Below are positions 7,140 through 14,934 of a stretch of 64,000 bases of DNA, one piece after another (within the stretch, counting starts at the first letter, position 1; each line of letters opens with the position of its first letter). Below the pieces are notes generated by a model. That model made no database searches. It had not been told where the DNA came from and worked only from the letters and a program-made list of their open reading frames with translations. The stretch is from Candidatus Kuenenia stuttgartensis. GTDB lineage: Bacteria > Pseudomonadota > Alphaproteobacteria > SMXS01. The position numbers and the translations under genes were made by a program. The stretch spans positions 1 through 64,000 of the forward strand of contig CALQFM020000015.1 of assembly GCA_943329845.2 (NCBI GenBank). Direction: 5' to 3'.

Positions 7140-7994
7140 CTACAGCGTCTTCAGTGGGCTGAACCCGTCGACCACGCCGACGGTCGCGCCGACCACCCAC
7201 CAGCCGATCAGCCGTTGCACGACGCGGGGCATCTGCCTGACCGTGTCGCGCGGCACTGACAGATAGAGGTTCTCCTGCTGCCGCAGCCAGCCCCGGTTGT
7301 AGGTGAGGATGATCGACCGCCTGATGGCATCGGAGTTGTTGGCGCCGCCCGCGTGCCAGAGCGATCCGTCCCAGAGGATCGCCGAGCCCGCGGGCGTCAC
7401 GGCCCGTGTCGTCGGCAAGCCGGGATTGTCGTAGTCCGGCTGCTTGTGCGAGCGCGGCATGACGATGGTCGCGCCATTGTCCTGGCGGTAGTCGTCGATC
7501 GGCCAGGCGACGCTGACCGAGATCGGCGGGAACGGCTTGCCGGTCCGGTAGTAGGTGTCGTCCTCGTGCAGCACCTGCGCAGCCTGCCCCGGAAAGATCG
7601 AGTAGGACGCGGCGCTCGAAAGCTGGATCTGGTCGTTCAGGTGGCCTTCGACGACGGCGAGCACATCCGGATGCGCCGCCAGCTCCCACACCGCCGGCAT
7701 CTTTCCCATCAGCCCGTAAATGCGCTGGGCATTCTCGCCCTCGAAGGGACTGCGTCCGAACGGCGTGACCTTGTGCAGTTCGTCCATGCCGGTGCGCAAC
7801 GCCGCCAGATGCTCAGGGGACAGCAGACCCGGGAGGATGACCCAGCCTTCCCGATCGAGGCTCTCGATCTGCACCGCCATACGCGCCCGCTGATCAGGCG
7901 AGGTGATGCGCTCCTGCGCCGCCAGATCCTGGGCTTCCTTGCCCATGGGATCGAGCGCGAAGGCCTGCTTCGGATTGGCCGTCGTCTCAGTCAC
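7140..7994 (-). CDS. Phytanoyl-CoA dioxygenase (PhyH) family oxygenase
   Basis: 284 aa, the usual length for bacterial PhyH proteins. The double-stranded beta-helix carries the iron-binding His143-Glu-Asp145 (LHEDD) and distal His214 (LWHAGG). Arg residues about ten positions further on (IRRS) are suited to 2-oxoglutarate binding. These are Fe(II)/2-oxoglutarate hydroxylases acting on acyl-CoAs or diverse small molecules. It overlaps the upstream VOC gene by 8 bp, so the two are probably co-translated. A TetR-type gene lies upstream on the same strand. Substrate unknown. Confidence 0.85.
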   Translation of the reverse strand: MTETTANPKQAFALDPMGKEAQDLAAQERITSPDQRARMAVQIESLDREGWVILPGLLSPEHLAALRTGMDELHKVTPFGRSPFEGENAQRIYGLMGKMPAVWELAAHPDVLAVVEGHLNDQIQLSSAASYSIFPGQAAQVLHEDDTYYRTGKPFPPISVSVAWPIDDYRQDNGATIVMPRSHKQPDYDNPGLPTTRAVTPAGSAILWDGSLWHAGGANNSDAIRRSIILTYNRGWLRQQENLYLSVPRDTVRQMPRVVQRLIGWWVVGATVGVVDGFSPLKTL

Positions 7995-8583
7995 CGTCGC
8001 CGTGCTTCCAGTCGGCGCCGGTTCCGGCCAGCAGTTCTTCCAGCAGAACGCCGATCGGCCGGATCGGATCGCTGCCGTCCCAGGTGTCGGCCGCGTGCTT
8101 GATCATGCCGAACAGCTTGATGTAGAGCGGATCGTGCATCATCAGCTGCACCATGGTGCCCGGATGGTCGATCGAATCCAGGTAGACGTGCCGGTTACGG
8201 TTGGTCTGGGTGATGTCGATATAGGACTGGGTCACCTCGAACCGCCTTCCCTCGGCCTTGAGCTTGTTCACCACATCGTCGGGCTCCTCGGCCCATACCG
8301 CGATGTGCTGCAGGCCGCCCTCCGGCACGCGCTTCAGATAGTCCTTGTAGATGCTGGGTGCGTCGCCGTGGGGCTGTATCAGTTCGATCTGCTGGTCGCC
8401 CGAATAGGTGAACGCCGGCGACAACTCGAATTCGTACTGCTTGCCGTAGTAGAGACCGGGAAGCTTGAGATGCTCGTCCACGTAGAACGGTCCGATACCG
8501 ATCTCGATCCAGTGCCTGGTGGCCTCGCGCATGTTGGGAACCACATAGCCCTGCTGGATCACAGGTCCGAAAATCCGGCTCAT
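7987..8583 (-). CDS. VOC-family (glyoxalase/bleomycin resistance fold) protein
   Basis: 198 aa from ATG 8583 (MSRIFGPVIQQGY), preceded by GGGAGA; the track ORF adds 27 unlikely residues. Two beta-alpha-beta-beta-beta modules are seen: an N-terminal GYVVPNMREATRHWIE segment and a QHIAVWAEEPDDVVNKL segment, with possible metal ligands Gln/His and Glu. It resembles, at lower similarity, the two tandem VOC proteins at 25.4-26.5 kb (shared IGPF/AGPFR, SIYKDYLKR/SIYRDMYKR). It probably works with the overlapping PhyH oxygenase; reaction unknown. The 212-bp gap upstream should contain the promoter of this pair. Confidence 0.8.
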   Translation of the reverse strand: MSRIFGPVIQQGYVVPNMREATRHWIEIGIGPFYVDEHLKLPGLYYGKQYEFELSPAFTYSGDQQIELIQPHGDAPSIYKDYLKRVPEGGLQHIAVWAEEPDDVVNKLKAEGRRFEVTQSYIDITQTNRNRHVYLDSIDHPGTMVQLMMHDPLYIKLFGMIKHAADTWDGSDPIRPIGVLLEELLAGTGADWKHGDGD

Positions 8584-8795
8584 GACAAGTCTCCCGTTTC
8601 GTATCGCCGCAGGATGGTCATCCCCGGAACGGTCGACGGCGCAAGCGGCCCCCCTCCGAGCCACTGGCGCCGTCCCGTCTCCCCCAGGTAGATCACTATG
8701 TGTGGCCGAAGGTTACTGTTGGTCAACTCTTTGTGCAACCTTAAATAAAACACGTTTTTATCGGCAGTTGCTGGGTGGCACGCGTGAATGAATCA

Positions 8796-9443
8796 TCAGA
8801 AAGTGGCGGCGCCGATGAATTGGCGATGTAGCCCTTCCAGCCGTTCCTGCAGCGCGTCGCGGGTCCTGCCCGCGGTCAACGGGATCAGGATCTCGCACAT
8901 GGACATCATGTACAGTGACTCGAGATTACCGATCGAGACCGTCCCGTTTCCCCACTGGATCATCAGCGCGTTCTGGCCCATCAGCAGGCGGCGCGCCGTC
9001 AGCTGAAGATCGGCCCAGTCCAGGAAATCGCCCTGCTCGCGGATTTCTTCCAGGCAGCCGAGGAAATGCGCCACCGGCGTCTCGATGGTGTAGATCGATA
9101 TCTTGTTTGAGGCGAGCACCGACGCGTAGGCCCGCGAGAAGTTCTCGCTGGCGGCGATGCTGTCGACGATGGCCGAGTTCATGCGGACGAGGTGATCGAG
9201 CCCCTTGACGTCGATGGCCTGCTCGATCCGCTCGAACACGATCCGCAGCCGCCCCCGGAAGGCCTCGCCGAGCAGCGCGTCCTTGCCGCCATACATTTCA
9301 TACAGGGTTCGGGTCGAGATGCCCGTGCGTTTGGACAGCTCGCGCATGGTGACGCCTTCATAGCCGCGCTCCGCCATGAGCCGCCAGGCCTCTGCCTGAA
9401 TGCCCTGGCGCCGCTCGACCTGCTTGTCGTCGCCGTCCGCCAC
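8796..9443 (-). CDS. TetR-family transcriptional regulator
   Basis: 215 aa. The N-terminal helix-turn-helix (about 10-58) reads AWRLMAERGYEGVTMRELSKRTGISTRTLYEMYGGKDAL when assembled from short segments, matching the TetR pattern with the RTLY recognition helix. The C-terminal helical region (60-210) is the variable ligand-binding/dimerisation part. It is on the same strand as, and upstream of, the VOC-PhyH pair, with a 212-bp gap containing an imperfect AT-rich dyad (TAAAACACGTTTTTA, about 8746-8760). It may regulate that pair; ligand unknown. Confidence 0.85.
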   Translation of the reverse strand: MADGDDKQVERRQGIQAEAWRLMAERGYEGVTMRELSKRTGISTRTLYEMYGGKDALLGEAFRGRLRIVFERIEQAIDVKGLDHLVRMNSAIVDSIAASENFSRAYASVLASNKISIYTIETPVAHFLGCLEEIREQGDFLDWADLQLTARRLLMGQNALMIQWGNGTVSIGNLESLYMMSMCEILIPLTAGRTRDALQERLEGLHRQFIGAATF

Positions 9444-9560
9444 GCAAACCCCCTCGATTTGCCGGTCGGCTTTCTATACCGATCGAGTGTGACATCTGTC
9501 ACTGCGCATAGATCACAGCCACGAACATGTGATCAACCGGCGATTGCGACAGCCCGTCGC

Positions 9561-9827
9561 CTAGAGATACTTCGCCAGGTCGGTCAGCCTGCCCAGCCTC
9601 TCGCGCGCCTCGCGGCTCAAAGGTCCCACGACCTCCTCCAGGTGATGCTCGATGTGATCGGCAACCAGCACGGTTTTTGCCTTTTCGAGCGCACTGACGA
9701 CCGCCTGCAATTGCTGGGCGGTCTCCAGGCCGTCGCGGTTGTCCTCGATCATCCTGATGATGGTTGCCAGATGCCCTTGGGCACGCTTCAGGCGATTCAT
9801 CAGGTCTGCGTTATAGGCGTGGCTCAA
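9561..9827 (-). CDS. CsoR/RcnR-family metal-responsive repressor lacking the usual cysteine
   Basis: 88 aa, all-helical DUF156 family, with GGGAG upstream. The conserved core NRLKRAQGHLATIIRMIED and QLQAVVSALEKAK is present. RcnR-type proteins bind Ni/Co with an N-terminal His, a Cys near residue 35 and two His near 60/64. Here His3, His58 and His62 are present, but the Cys position is Gly33 and the protein contains no Cys at all. It lies 24 bp downstream of an RcnA-like exporter, so it probably senses Ni or Co and represses the exporter through the operator at 10982-11000. Confidence 0.85.
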   Translation of the reverse strand: MSHAYNADLMNRLKRAQGHLATIIRMIEDNRDGLETAQQLQAVVSALEKAKTVLVADHIEHHLEEVVGPLSREARERLGRLTDLAKYL

Positions 9828-9851
9828 GGGTCGCTCCCGAACAGGGCCGGA

Positions 9852-10970
9852 TTAGGCCGGCAAATGCATCCAGCCATTCACACCGAGGTAAAGACCGATC
9901 AGCAGAATCACCACGGCCGAGACGTAAGGTGCCTTGCGCACGATCTCGCCAAACCCGGAAAAGCGCCTGGATACATGCTTCACGCTGATCGCGGCGATGA
10001 CGCCCGACGCCACCATGGTGAGCGCAAGGCCGATGCTGAAGCACAGCACCAGCGACGCACCAAGTGCGAACTCCTTCAGCTGGATGCACAGCAGCAGCAC
10101 GGTGATCGCCCCCGGACACGGGATCAGTCCTCCCGTCAGGCCGAAGATGGCGATCTGCCCCGTGGAGACGTTCCGGTCGGCGAAACGCCGACGGATGTCG
10201 TTGGCATGAGCCAGTTCGTGGCTGTCCTGGTAGCCGGCGGAGACATCCAGGCCCCGGAGTTCCTCGTGAATGTGGTCGTGCCCGTTTTCGCTTTCCGTGA
10301 ACGGCACGTCGTAGCTGTGCACATGATCGCCATGCCCGATGCCGAGGCGCGCCATGAAGTCATGCGGCTCGGGCACTTCTTCGACCGACTCGAGAAATCC
10401 CTGGCGCTCGGCGAAGGCGAAGCGCTGCCGGGTCCCGTCCGGCCGCTCGGTCTCCAGGCTGACGTCGTGGGCCGCGACCGCATGTCCCCGCCCCGCCCGG
10501 ACGCGAAAGCGCGGCGGTACGCCGGCCTCGAATATCTCCAGTTCCAGCGTTCCGTGGCCGGTATCGATCCGCGCCGCGCCGCCGCCATGATGGTGATCAT
10601 GGTCATGTCCGGCCACGGCCATCGCCTGGTCGCGGCGGACACGCCAGAACATCCAGGCACCCATGCCGATAATGATCACTGCGGAGGCGACCTGCAGATA
10701 TGGCTCGATGATCTCCGGCGCGAGGCCTCTCCAGAGATAGAGCCCGCCGAGCGCGACCACCCAGACCACCAGTGTGTGGGAAAGAGTCGCGCAGAGCCCA
10801 AGCAACACGGCCTGCCGGACCGTCCCCCTGATCGCAATGATGAACGCCGCCATCATGGTCTTGGAATGCCCCGGCTCCAGGCCGTGCATGGCGCCCAGCA
10901 GGATGGCGGTCGGCACGAACAGCCAGGCGTTGGCCGCACCCTGGTTGAGAAGATCGGAAAAGGATGTCAT
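9852..10970 (-). CDS. Nickel/cobalt efflux transporter, RcnA-like
   Basis: 372 aa integral membrane protein. The first helices contain LLGAMHGLEPGHSKTMM, the HX4-5-H-type signature of the NiCoT/RcnA family. About six membrane segments flank a long soluble insert (about 120-270) that is very His-rich at its start (HDHDHHHGGG) and contains more His clusters later, a metal-buffering loop typical of RcnA. The second half has LTGGLIPCPGAITVLL. Likely exports Ni2+/Co2+ across the inner membrane. The regulator gene follows 24 bp downstream. A perfect dyad overlaps the likely promoter just before the ATG. Confidence 0.88.
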   Translation of the reverse strand: MTSFSDLLNQGAANAWLFVPTAILLGAMHGLEPGHSKTMMAAFIIAIRGTVRQAVLLGLCATLSHTLVVWVVALGGLYLWRGLAPEIIEPYLQVASAVIIIGMGAWMFWRVRRDQAMAVAGHDHDHHHGGGAARIDTGHGTLELEIFEAGVPPRFRVRAGRGHAVAAHDVSLETERPDGTRQRFAFAERQGFLESVEEVPEPHDFMARLGIGHGDHVHSYDVPFTESENGHDHIHEELRGLDVSAGYQDSHELAHANDIRRRFADRNVSTGQIAIFGLTGGLIPCPGAITVLLLCIQLKEFALGASLVLCFSIGLALTMVASGVIAAISVKHVSRRFSGFGEIVRKAPYVSAVVILLIGLYLGVNGWMHLPA

Positions 10971-10981
10971 GCCGGAATACC

Positions 10982-11000
10982 TATCCCCCTGGAGGGGATA
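10982..11000. promoter_or_regulatory. CsoR/RcnR-type operator of the Ni/Co exporter operon
   Basis: TATCCCCCTGGAGGGGATA has perfect 7-bp arms (TATCCCC/GGGGATA) and a G/C-tract core, the style of operator recognised by CsoR/RcnR tetramers. It ends 12 bp before the exporter ATG. On the minus strand TAATAT at its upstream edge could be a -10 box, so the operator would cover about -10 to +13, and the AGGGGG arm could serve as the ribosome-binding site. Confidence 0.75.
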
Positions 11001-11046
11001 TTACAAGTTGCTCGATGTCCCGCCATACGAGATCATCGAGAATGCA

Positions 11047-11892
11047 TCAGGCGTCCTGCACCACCAGCTGGCTCTGTTCGCCCAGGCCCTCGACGCCCAG
11101 CCGGATCCGCTGGCCAGGACGCAGGTAGGTCTCGGGCTTCATGCCCTGGCCCACGCCCGCCGGCGTGCCGGTGGTGATGATGTCGCCCGCGTGCAGGGTC
11201 ATGAACCGGCTGAGGTAACTGACCAGGAACCGCACGCCGAAGATCATGTCGGCGGTGGTGCCGTTCTGACGGCGCTCGCCGTCCACCTCCAGCCAGATGC
11301 GCAGGTTCTGCGGATCGGGGATTTCGTCGCGGGTCACCAGCCACGGGCCGATGGGGCCGAAATTGTCGCCCGACTTGCCCTTGACGAACTGGCCTTCCCG
11401 GTCCTTCTGGAATTCCCGTTCGGACACGTCGTTGACCACGCAATAGCCGGCAACATGGTCAAAGGCGTTGGCCTCGGCGATGTACTTGCCGGTCGTGCCG
11501 ATGACGATGCCCAGCTCGGCTTCCCAGTCCAGCTTGGTCGAGCCGCGCGGCCTTATGACGTCGTCGTTGGGCCCGCAGATCGCGTAGACCGACTTGGTGA
11601 ACAGCATGGGCTCCGTCGGCACCCGCGCGCCGGTCTCGGCCGCATGGTCGCGGTAGTTGAGGCCGATGGCGTGAAACATGCCGGTGCCGGCGACGCAGGG
11701 GCCGATCCGCTGCTTGCCCGGCACCAGCGGCAGCGATTCCGTGTCCAGCGAGCGCAGCTGCGCCAGGGCACCGTCGGACAGGTTCGGCCCGTCAAGATCG
11801 CGGATCACCCCCGACAGGTCGCGGATGGCGCCGTGACGGTCGATGATACCCGGCTTCTCATGACCCTTCGGGCCATAGCGCAGCAGTCGCAT
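11047..11892 (-). CDS. Fumarylacetoacetate hydrolase (FAH) family protein
   Basis: 281 aa. A short N-terminal domain is followed by the FAH fold with GLNYRDHAAETGARVP, LDWEAELGIVIG (metal-ligand Glu residues), GYCVVNDVSERE and TTGTPAGVG, the last being the usual C-terminal glycine signature. Members hydrolyse or hydrate/decarboxylate 2-oxo acids, including acylpyruvates and 2-hydroxyhepta-2,4-diene-1,7-dioates. It lies 4 bp downstream of a MaoC-type hydratase on the same strand, suggesting a two-gene catabolic operon. Exact substrate unknown. Confidence 0.87.
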   Translation of the reverse strand: MRLLRYGPKGHEKPGIIDRHGAIRDLSGVIRDLDGPNLSDGALAQLRSLDTESLPLVPGKQRIGPCVAGTGMFHAIGLNYRDHAAETGARVPTEPMLFTKSVYAICGPNDDVIRPRGSTKLDWEAELGIVIGTTGKYIAEANAFDHVAGYCVVNDVSEREFQKDREGQFVKGKSGDNFGPIGPWLVTRDEIPDPQNLRIWLEVDGERRQNGTTADMIFGVRFLVSYLSRFMTLHAGDIITTGTPAGVGQGMKPETYLRPGQRIRLGVEGLGEQSQLVVQDA

Positions 11893-11896
11893 GAAC

Positions 11897-12745
11897 TCAG
11901 CCCTTCAGCACGCAGCGGCCGTTGTTGATCACCATCACGTCCCGCTCCTTCAGCCGGCTGCGATAGGAGACCACGTTGCCGTCGACCCACATGTCGACGA
12001 TCACCGTCTCGCCTGGATAGACCGGCGATGAGAACCGGGCGTCGAACGCGGTGATCCTGGTGTGGTCGTAGTCGCAGATGGTCTGCAGCACCGCCCGGCA
12101 CGACACGCCGTAGGTGCACAGGCCGTGCAGGATCGGCTTCGGGAAGCCCGCCGCCGTCGCCACGTCCGGGTCGCAGTGCAGCGGGTTCCGGTCCCCCGAC
12201 AGACGGTACAGCAGCGCCTGGTCCTCGCGGGTCGCCAGTTCGCAGGTGGCGTCCGGCTTGCGGTCGGGGATCGGATGGGTCTCGGCCGGCGCCGGGCCGT
12301 TCGGGCCGCCGAAGCCGCCGTCGCCGCGGGCGAAGATGCTGGACAGGGACGTGGACACCGGTGCGCCCGTGTCCTTCAGCCGGGTCTTGGTCTCCAGGTA
12401 GATCACCGCACCCTTGCCGGCGCCCTTGTCGAGCGCCTCGGCGACGCGCGCCTCGACCAGCAGGTCGGCTTTCCAGGGCAGCGGCTGGTGCAGGGTGATC
12501 CGCTGCTCGCCGTGCACGACCATGGTGTAGTTGACGCCTTCCAGCAGGTTGCCGCGCGCGCCGAACAGCGCCGCCATGGTCGGTACCGTCTTCAGGTTCT
12601 TCTCGTAGGTGTACAGCAGTTCCTGCGGATCGAGCGGCGCGCGCCCCATGCCCAGCCCAAGCGCGTAAAGCATGGTCTCGCGGTCGCCATAGGAATATTC
12701 GCCCTTGGCGCTGCGCGCCTTGATCTCGTCATACGTAAAAGCCAT
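11897..12745 (-). CDS. MaoC-type 2-enoyl-CoA hydratase (double hotdog)
   Basis: 282 aa with GAGGGAGGAAA before the ATG. The N-terminal half is a degenerate hotdog; the C-terminal half has the hydratase-2 motif LSGDRNPLHCDP followed by GFPKPILHGLCTYG, giving the catalytic Asp/His pair. This is the layout of (R)-specific enoyl-CoA hydratase 2, as in the peroxisomal multifunctional enzyme hydratase domain. It probably hydrates trans-2-enoyl-CoA in a beta-oxidation-like pathway. It is followed after 4 bp by the FAH gene. Confidence 0.87.
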   Translation of the reverse strand: MAFTYDEIKARSAKGEYSYGDRETMLYALGLGMGRAPLDPQELLYTYEKNLKTVPTMAALFGARGNLLEGVNYTMVVHGEQRITLHQPLPWKADLLVEARVAEALDKGAGKGAVIYLETKTRLKDTGAPVSTSLSSIFARGDGGFGGPNGPAPAETHPIPDRKPDATCELATREDQALLYRLSGDRNPLHCDPDVATAAGFPKPILHGLCTYGVSCRAVLQTICDYDHTRITAFDARFSSPVYPGETVIVDMWVDGNVVSYRSRLKERDVMVINNGRCVLKG

Positions 12746-12873
12746 GGTTTTCCTCCCTCAGACTTCTCCCGCCGGCATCCTAGGCCGGTTTGTCGTCCGC
12801 GATAAAGTGGCGAGTGCGTTGCCACGCACCCGCCCCGTTGCTAGCGTCGTGACACCATGCTTGGGGAACTGCA

Positions 12874-13596
12874 TTGTCAGACAGCACTTCAATACCGCGC
12901 ATGATCGACTATGGGCGCACGGCGCTGCTGGCGTTTTCAACCACACTGTTCGTCATCACGGGCGCAGCCGCGCAGTCGGAACGGCTGCTGGTAAACATGC
13001 CCAAGGGGTTCTGCCGCATTGAAAGGCAGCTGAACGCCACTGAATCCGCGATGGTTTACAAGCTCGATGGTGGCCCCAGTGCCATGGTCGCCATTGCCGC
13101 CGTCTACGTGGACTGCCCTTCCATGCCGCTATTCGCCAAGGGGGCGTATGGCGACGTTAAACGCTGGGCGGTGATCGCCACCGGGCGATCAGAAACCAGG
13201 ATCACCTCGCGCAAGGACTTCGTCGACTCCTTCGCCAACAACTACGTCATCGATTCCGGCGAGTTGCTGGACCGGCTCTACGGTGCCGTCGACGCCTATA
13301 CCGCCAATTTTGCGACCAATCCGAAACATGGCCGGGACCAACCCACGACCCTGGGCATCATCGACCGCGATGACCGCGCCATCTACAAGGCGTCGATCAT
13401 CAACCTCACTGTCGGCGGGCGATCCAGGATCTATACCTCGGTCAACGGCATGACGGTCGTCGGACAGACCATCGTCCGACTCAGCATGCATGCGCCGCAT
13501 CGGCGGAACACCGTTTACGCCGACCTGCTCGGGTCGGTCCGGCGAGCCGTGATCGATATCGACACCACGCCGACCCCATCCCCTCGCAAGCCGTGA
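12874..13596 (+). CDS. Exported protein, family not recognised
   Basis: 240 aa if it starts at TTG 12874, which is preceded by GGGGA at a good distance; the ATG at 12901 lacks a Shine-Dalgarno. A hydrophobic segment ALLAFSTTLFVITGAAAQS (about 17-35) acts as a signal peptide. The mature part has a Cys pair (FCRI, VDCP) and ends in a Pro/Thr-rich tail. No catalytic motif is seen. It stands alone between divergent and co-directional neighbours. Probably periplasmic; function unknown. Confidence 0.6.
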   Translation: MSDSTSIPRMIDYGRTALLAFSTTLFVITGAAAQSERLLVNMPKGFCRIERQLNATESAMVYKLDGGPSAMVAIAAVYVDCPSMPLFAKGAYGDVKRWAVIATGRSETRITSRKDFVDSFANNYVIDSGELLDRLYGAVDAYTANFATNPKHGRDQPTTLGIIDRDDRAIYKASIINLTVGGRSRIYTSVNGMTVVGQTIVRLSMHAPHRRNTVYADLLGSVRRAVIDIDTTPTPSPRKP

Positions 13597-13660
13597 AGCT
13601 TGGGCCTTATATCCGGTGTTCCCAGGTGGTAATATCTCTCTCGGAACGGACGGAGGAACC

Positions 13661-14674
13661 ATGAGCCTGAGAACGCCGCTGTGCGACATCCTTGGCATCG
13701 AGCATCCGGTGATGCTGGCCGGCATGGGGGGCGTTTCCTATGCCGAGCTGTGCGCCGCCGTGTCCGAGGCCGGCGGCTTCGGCTCGCTGGGCATGGCCTC
13801 GGTCCCGCCCGACGGCATCCGCGACCAGATGCGCCGGGTGAAGGACCTGACCGACAAGCCGTTCGGCGTCGACCTTCTCGCCGCCATCCCGGAATCGCTC
13901 ACCCGGTCGGTTGACATCATCATCGAGGAAGGCGCGAAGGCGTTCATCTCCGGCCTCGGCGTCCCGTCCTCCATCCTGAAAGTGCTGCAGGACGCCGGCA
14001 TCGTCGTCATCCAGATGTGCGGCGCGGTCAAGCATGCGGTGAAGGGCGAGCAGGCCGGCATCGACATCGTCATCGGCCAGGGCACGGAAGGCGGCGGCCA
14101 TACCGGCCAGGTCGCCGGCATGGCGCTGATCCCGCAGATGGTCGAGGCGGTGAAGATTCCGGTGGTCGCCGCCGGCGCCATCACCGATGGGCGCGGACTC
14201 GCGGCGGCGCTCGCCATGGGCGCTCAGGGCGTATGGATCGGCACCCGCTTCATCGCTTCGCGAGAGGCGCACGCCGCCCTGGGCTACAAGCAGGCGATCC
14301 TCGACGCCGCTGATACCGACACGGTCATCTCCCGGTCCTATTCGGGCAAGCCCATGCGGGTGATCCGCAACGACTGGACCGCCGACTGGGAGTCCCGTCC
14401 GCAGGACATCAGGCCATTCGGTGAGCAGAACCTGGTCTCCCGCGATGCCGGCGTGATGCGGCCCCTGATGGGCGATACCCGAAGCTACGACCGCGCCCGA
14501 GACGCGACCGCCGCCGGCCAGGGCGTGGGCGCCATCCGCGACATTCCCGCGGCGGGCGACATCGTCCGCGACGTTGTCGCCGAGGCCGAGGCCACCATCG
14601 CCCGCCTGTCCGGCATCGCAGCGGGGACTTATCAGGCGTCACCCCGTCAAGGCAGCCGGAAGATCGGGGCGTAA
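13661..14674 (+). CDS. NAD(P)H-dependent flavin oxidoreductase, nitronate monooxygenase family
   Basis: 337 aa from ATG 13661, preceded by GGAGG; the track start at 13616 is an upstream extension. The TIM barrel contains HPVMLAGMGGVS, a GQGTEGGGHTG segment (FMN phosphate/catalytic His loop) and PVVAAGAITDGRGLAAALAMGAQGVWIGTRF when read in pieces. These are the nitronate monooxygenase/2-nitropropane dioxygenase signatures. Catabolic relatives may instead reduce enoyl or quinone substrates. A possible small exported peptide begins right after the stop. Confidence 0.87.
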   Translation: MSLRTPLCDILGIEHPVMLAGMGGVSYAELCAAVSEAGGFGSLGMASVPPDGIRDQMRRVKDLTDKPFGVDLLAAIPESLTRSVDIIIEEGAKAFISGLGVPSSILKVLQDAGIVVIQMCGAVKHAVKGEQAGIDIVIGQGTEGGGHTGQVAGMALIPQMVEAVKIPVVAAGAITDGRGLAAALAMGAQGVWIGTRFIASREAHAALGYKQAILDAADTDTVISRSYSGKPMRVIRNDWTADWESRPQDIRPFGEQNLVSRDAGVMRPLMGDTRSYDRARDATAAGQGVGAIRDIPAAGDIVRDVVAEAEATIARLSGIAAGTYQASPRQGSRKIGA

Positions 14675-14866
14675 ATGCAGGGCGCGACAGCGACGCTATT
14701 GCTCGCGGCTGTCATGAGCGCCTCGGCGCATGCACAGCCTCTGCAGCCCCTGCAGGATTCGGTTCGCGGAATCCCTTTGGCACAGTTTCTCGGCAGTGCC
14801 CGGATTCTGGGTGAATGGCGGCTTCTGAAGGGAACGGCAACCTTGGGCAGCCCGTGCGCCCACTGA
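14675..14866 (+). CDS. Possible small exported peptide
   Basis: 63 aa beginning immediately after the previous TAA (TAAATG). Residues 1-20 look like a signal peptide (ATLLLAAVMSASAHAQP). The mature 43 residues show no recognised domain and contain one Cys near the end. There is no separate Shine-Dalgarno, so translation would depend on coupling. It could equally be a decayed gene or chance ORF. Confidence 0.3.
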   Translation: MQGATATLLLAAVMSASAHAQPLQPLQDSVRGIPLAQFLGSARILGEWRLLKGTATLGSPCAH

Positions 14867-14934
14867 CGGCGCTTTGCTTGCCCTGGCCCCGATGCTAGGG
14901 TGCAAGCGGCGTCAAAGCCTCGGGGGCGGGCTGC

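Noticed and set aside
9192-11177. 661-aa plus-strand ORF
   Set aside because: It runs antisense to TetR, the Ni/Co regulator and the exporter; its sequence is low-complexity shadow typical of GC-rich DNA.
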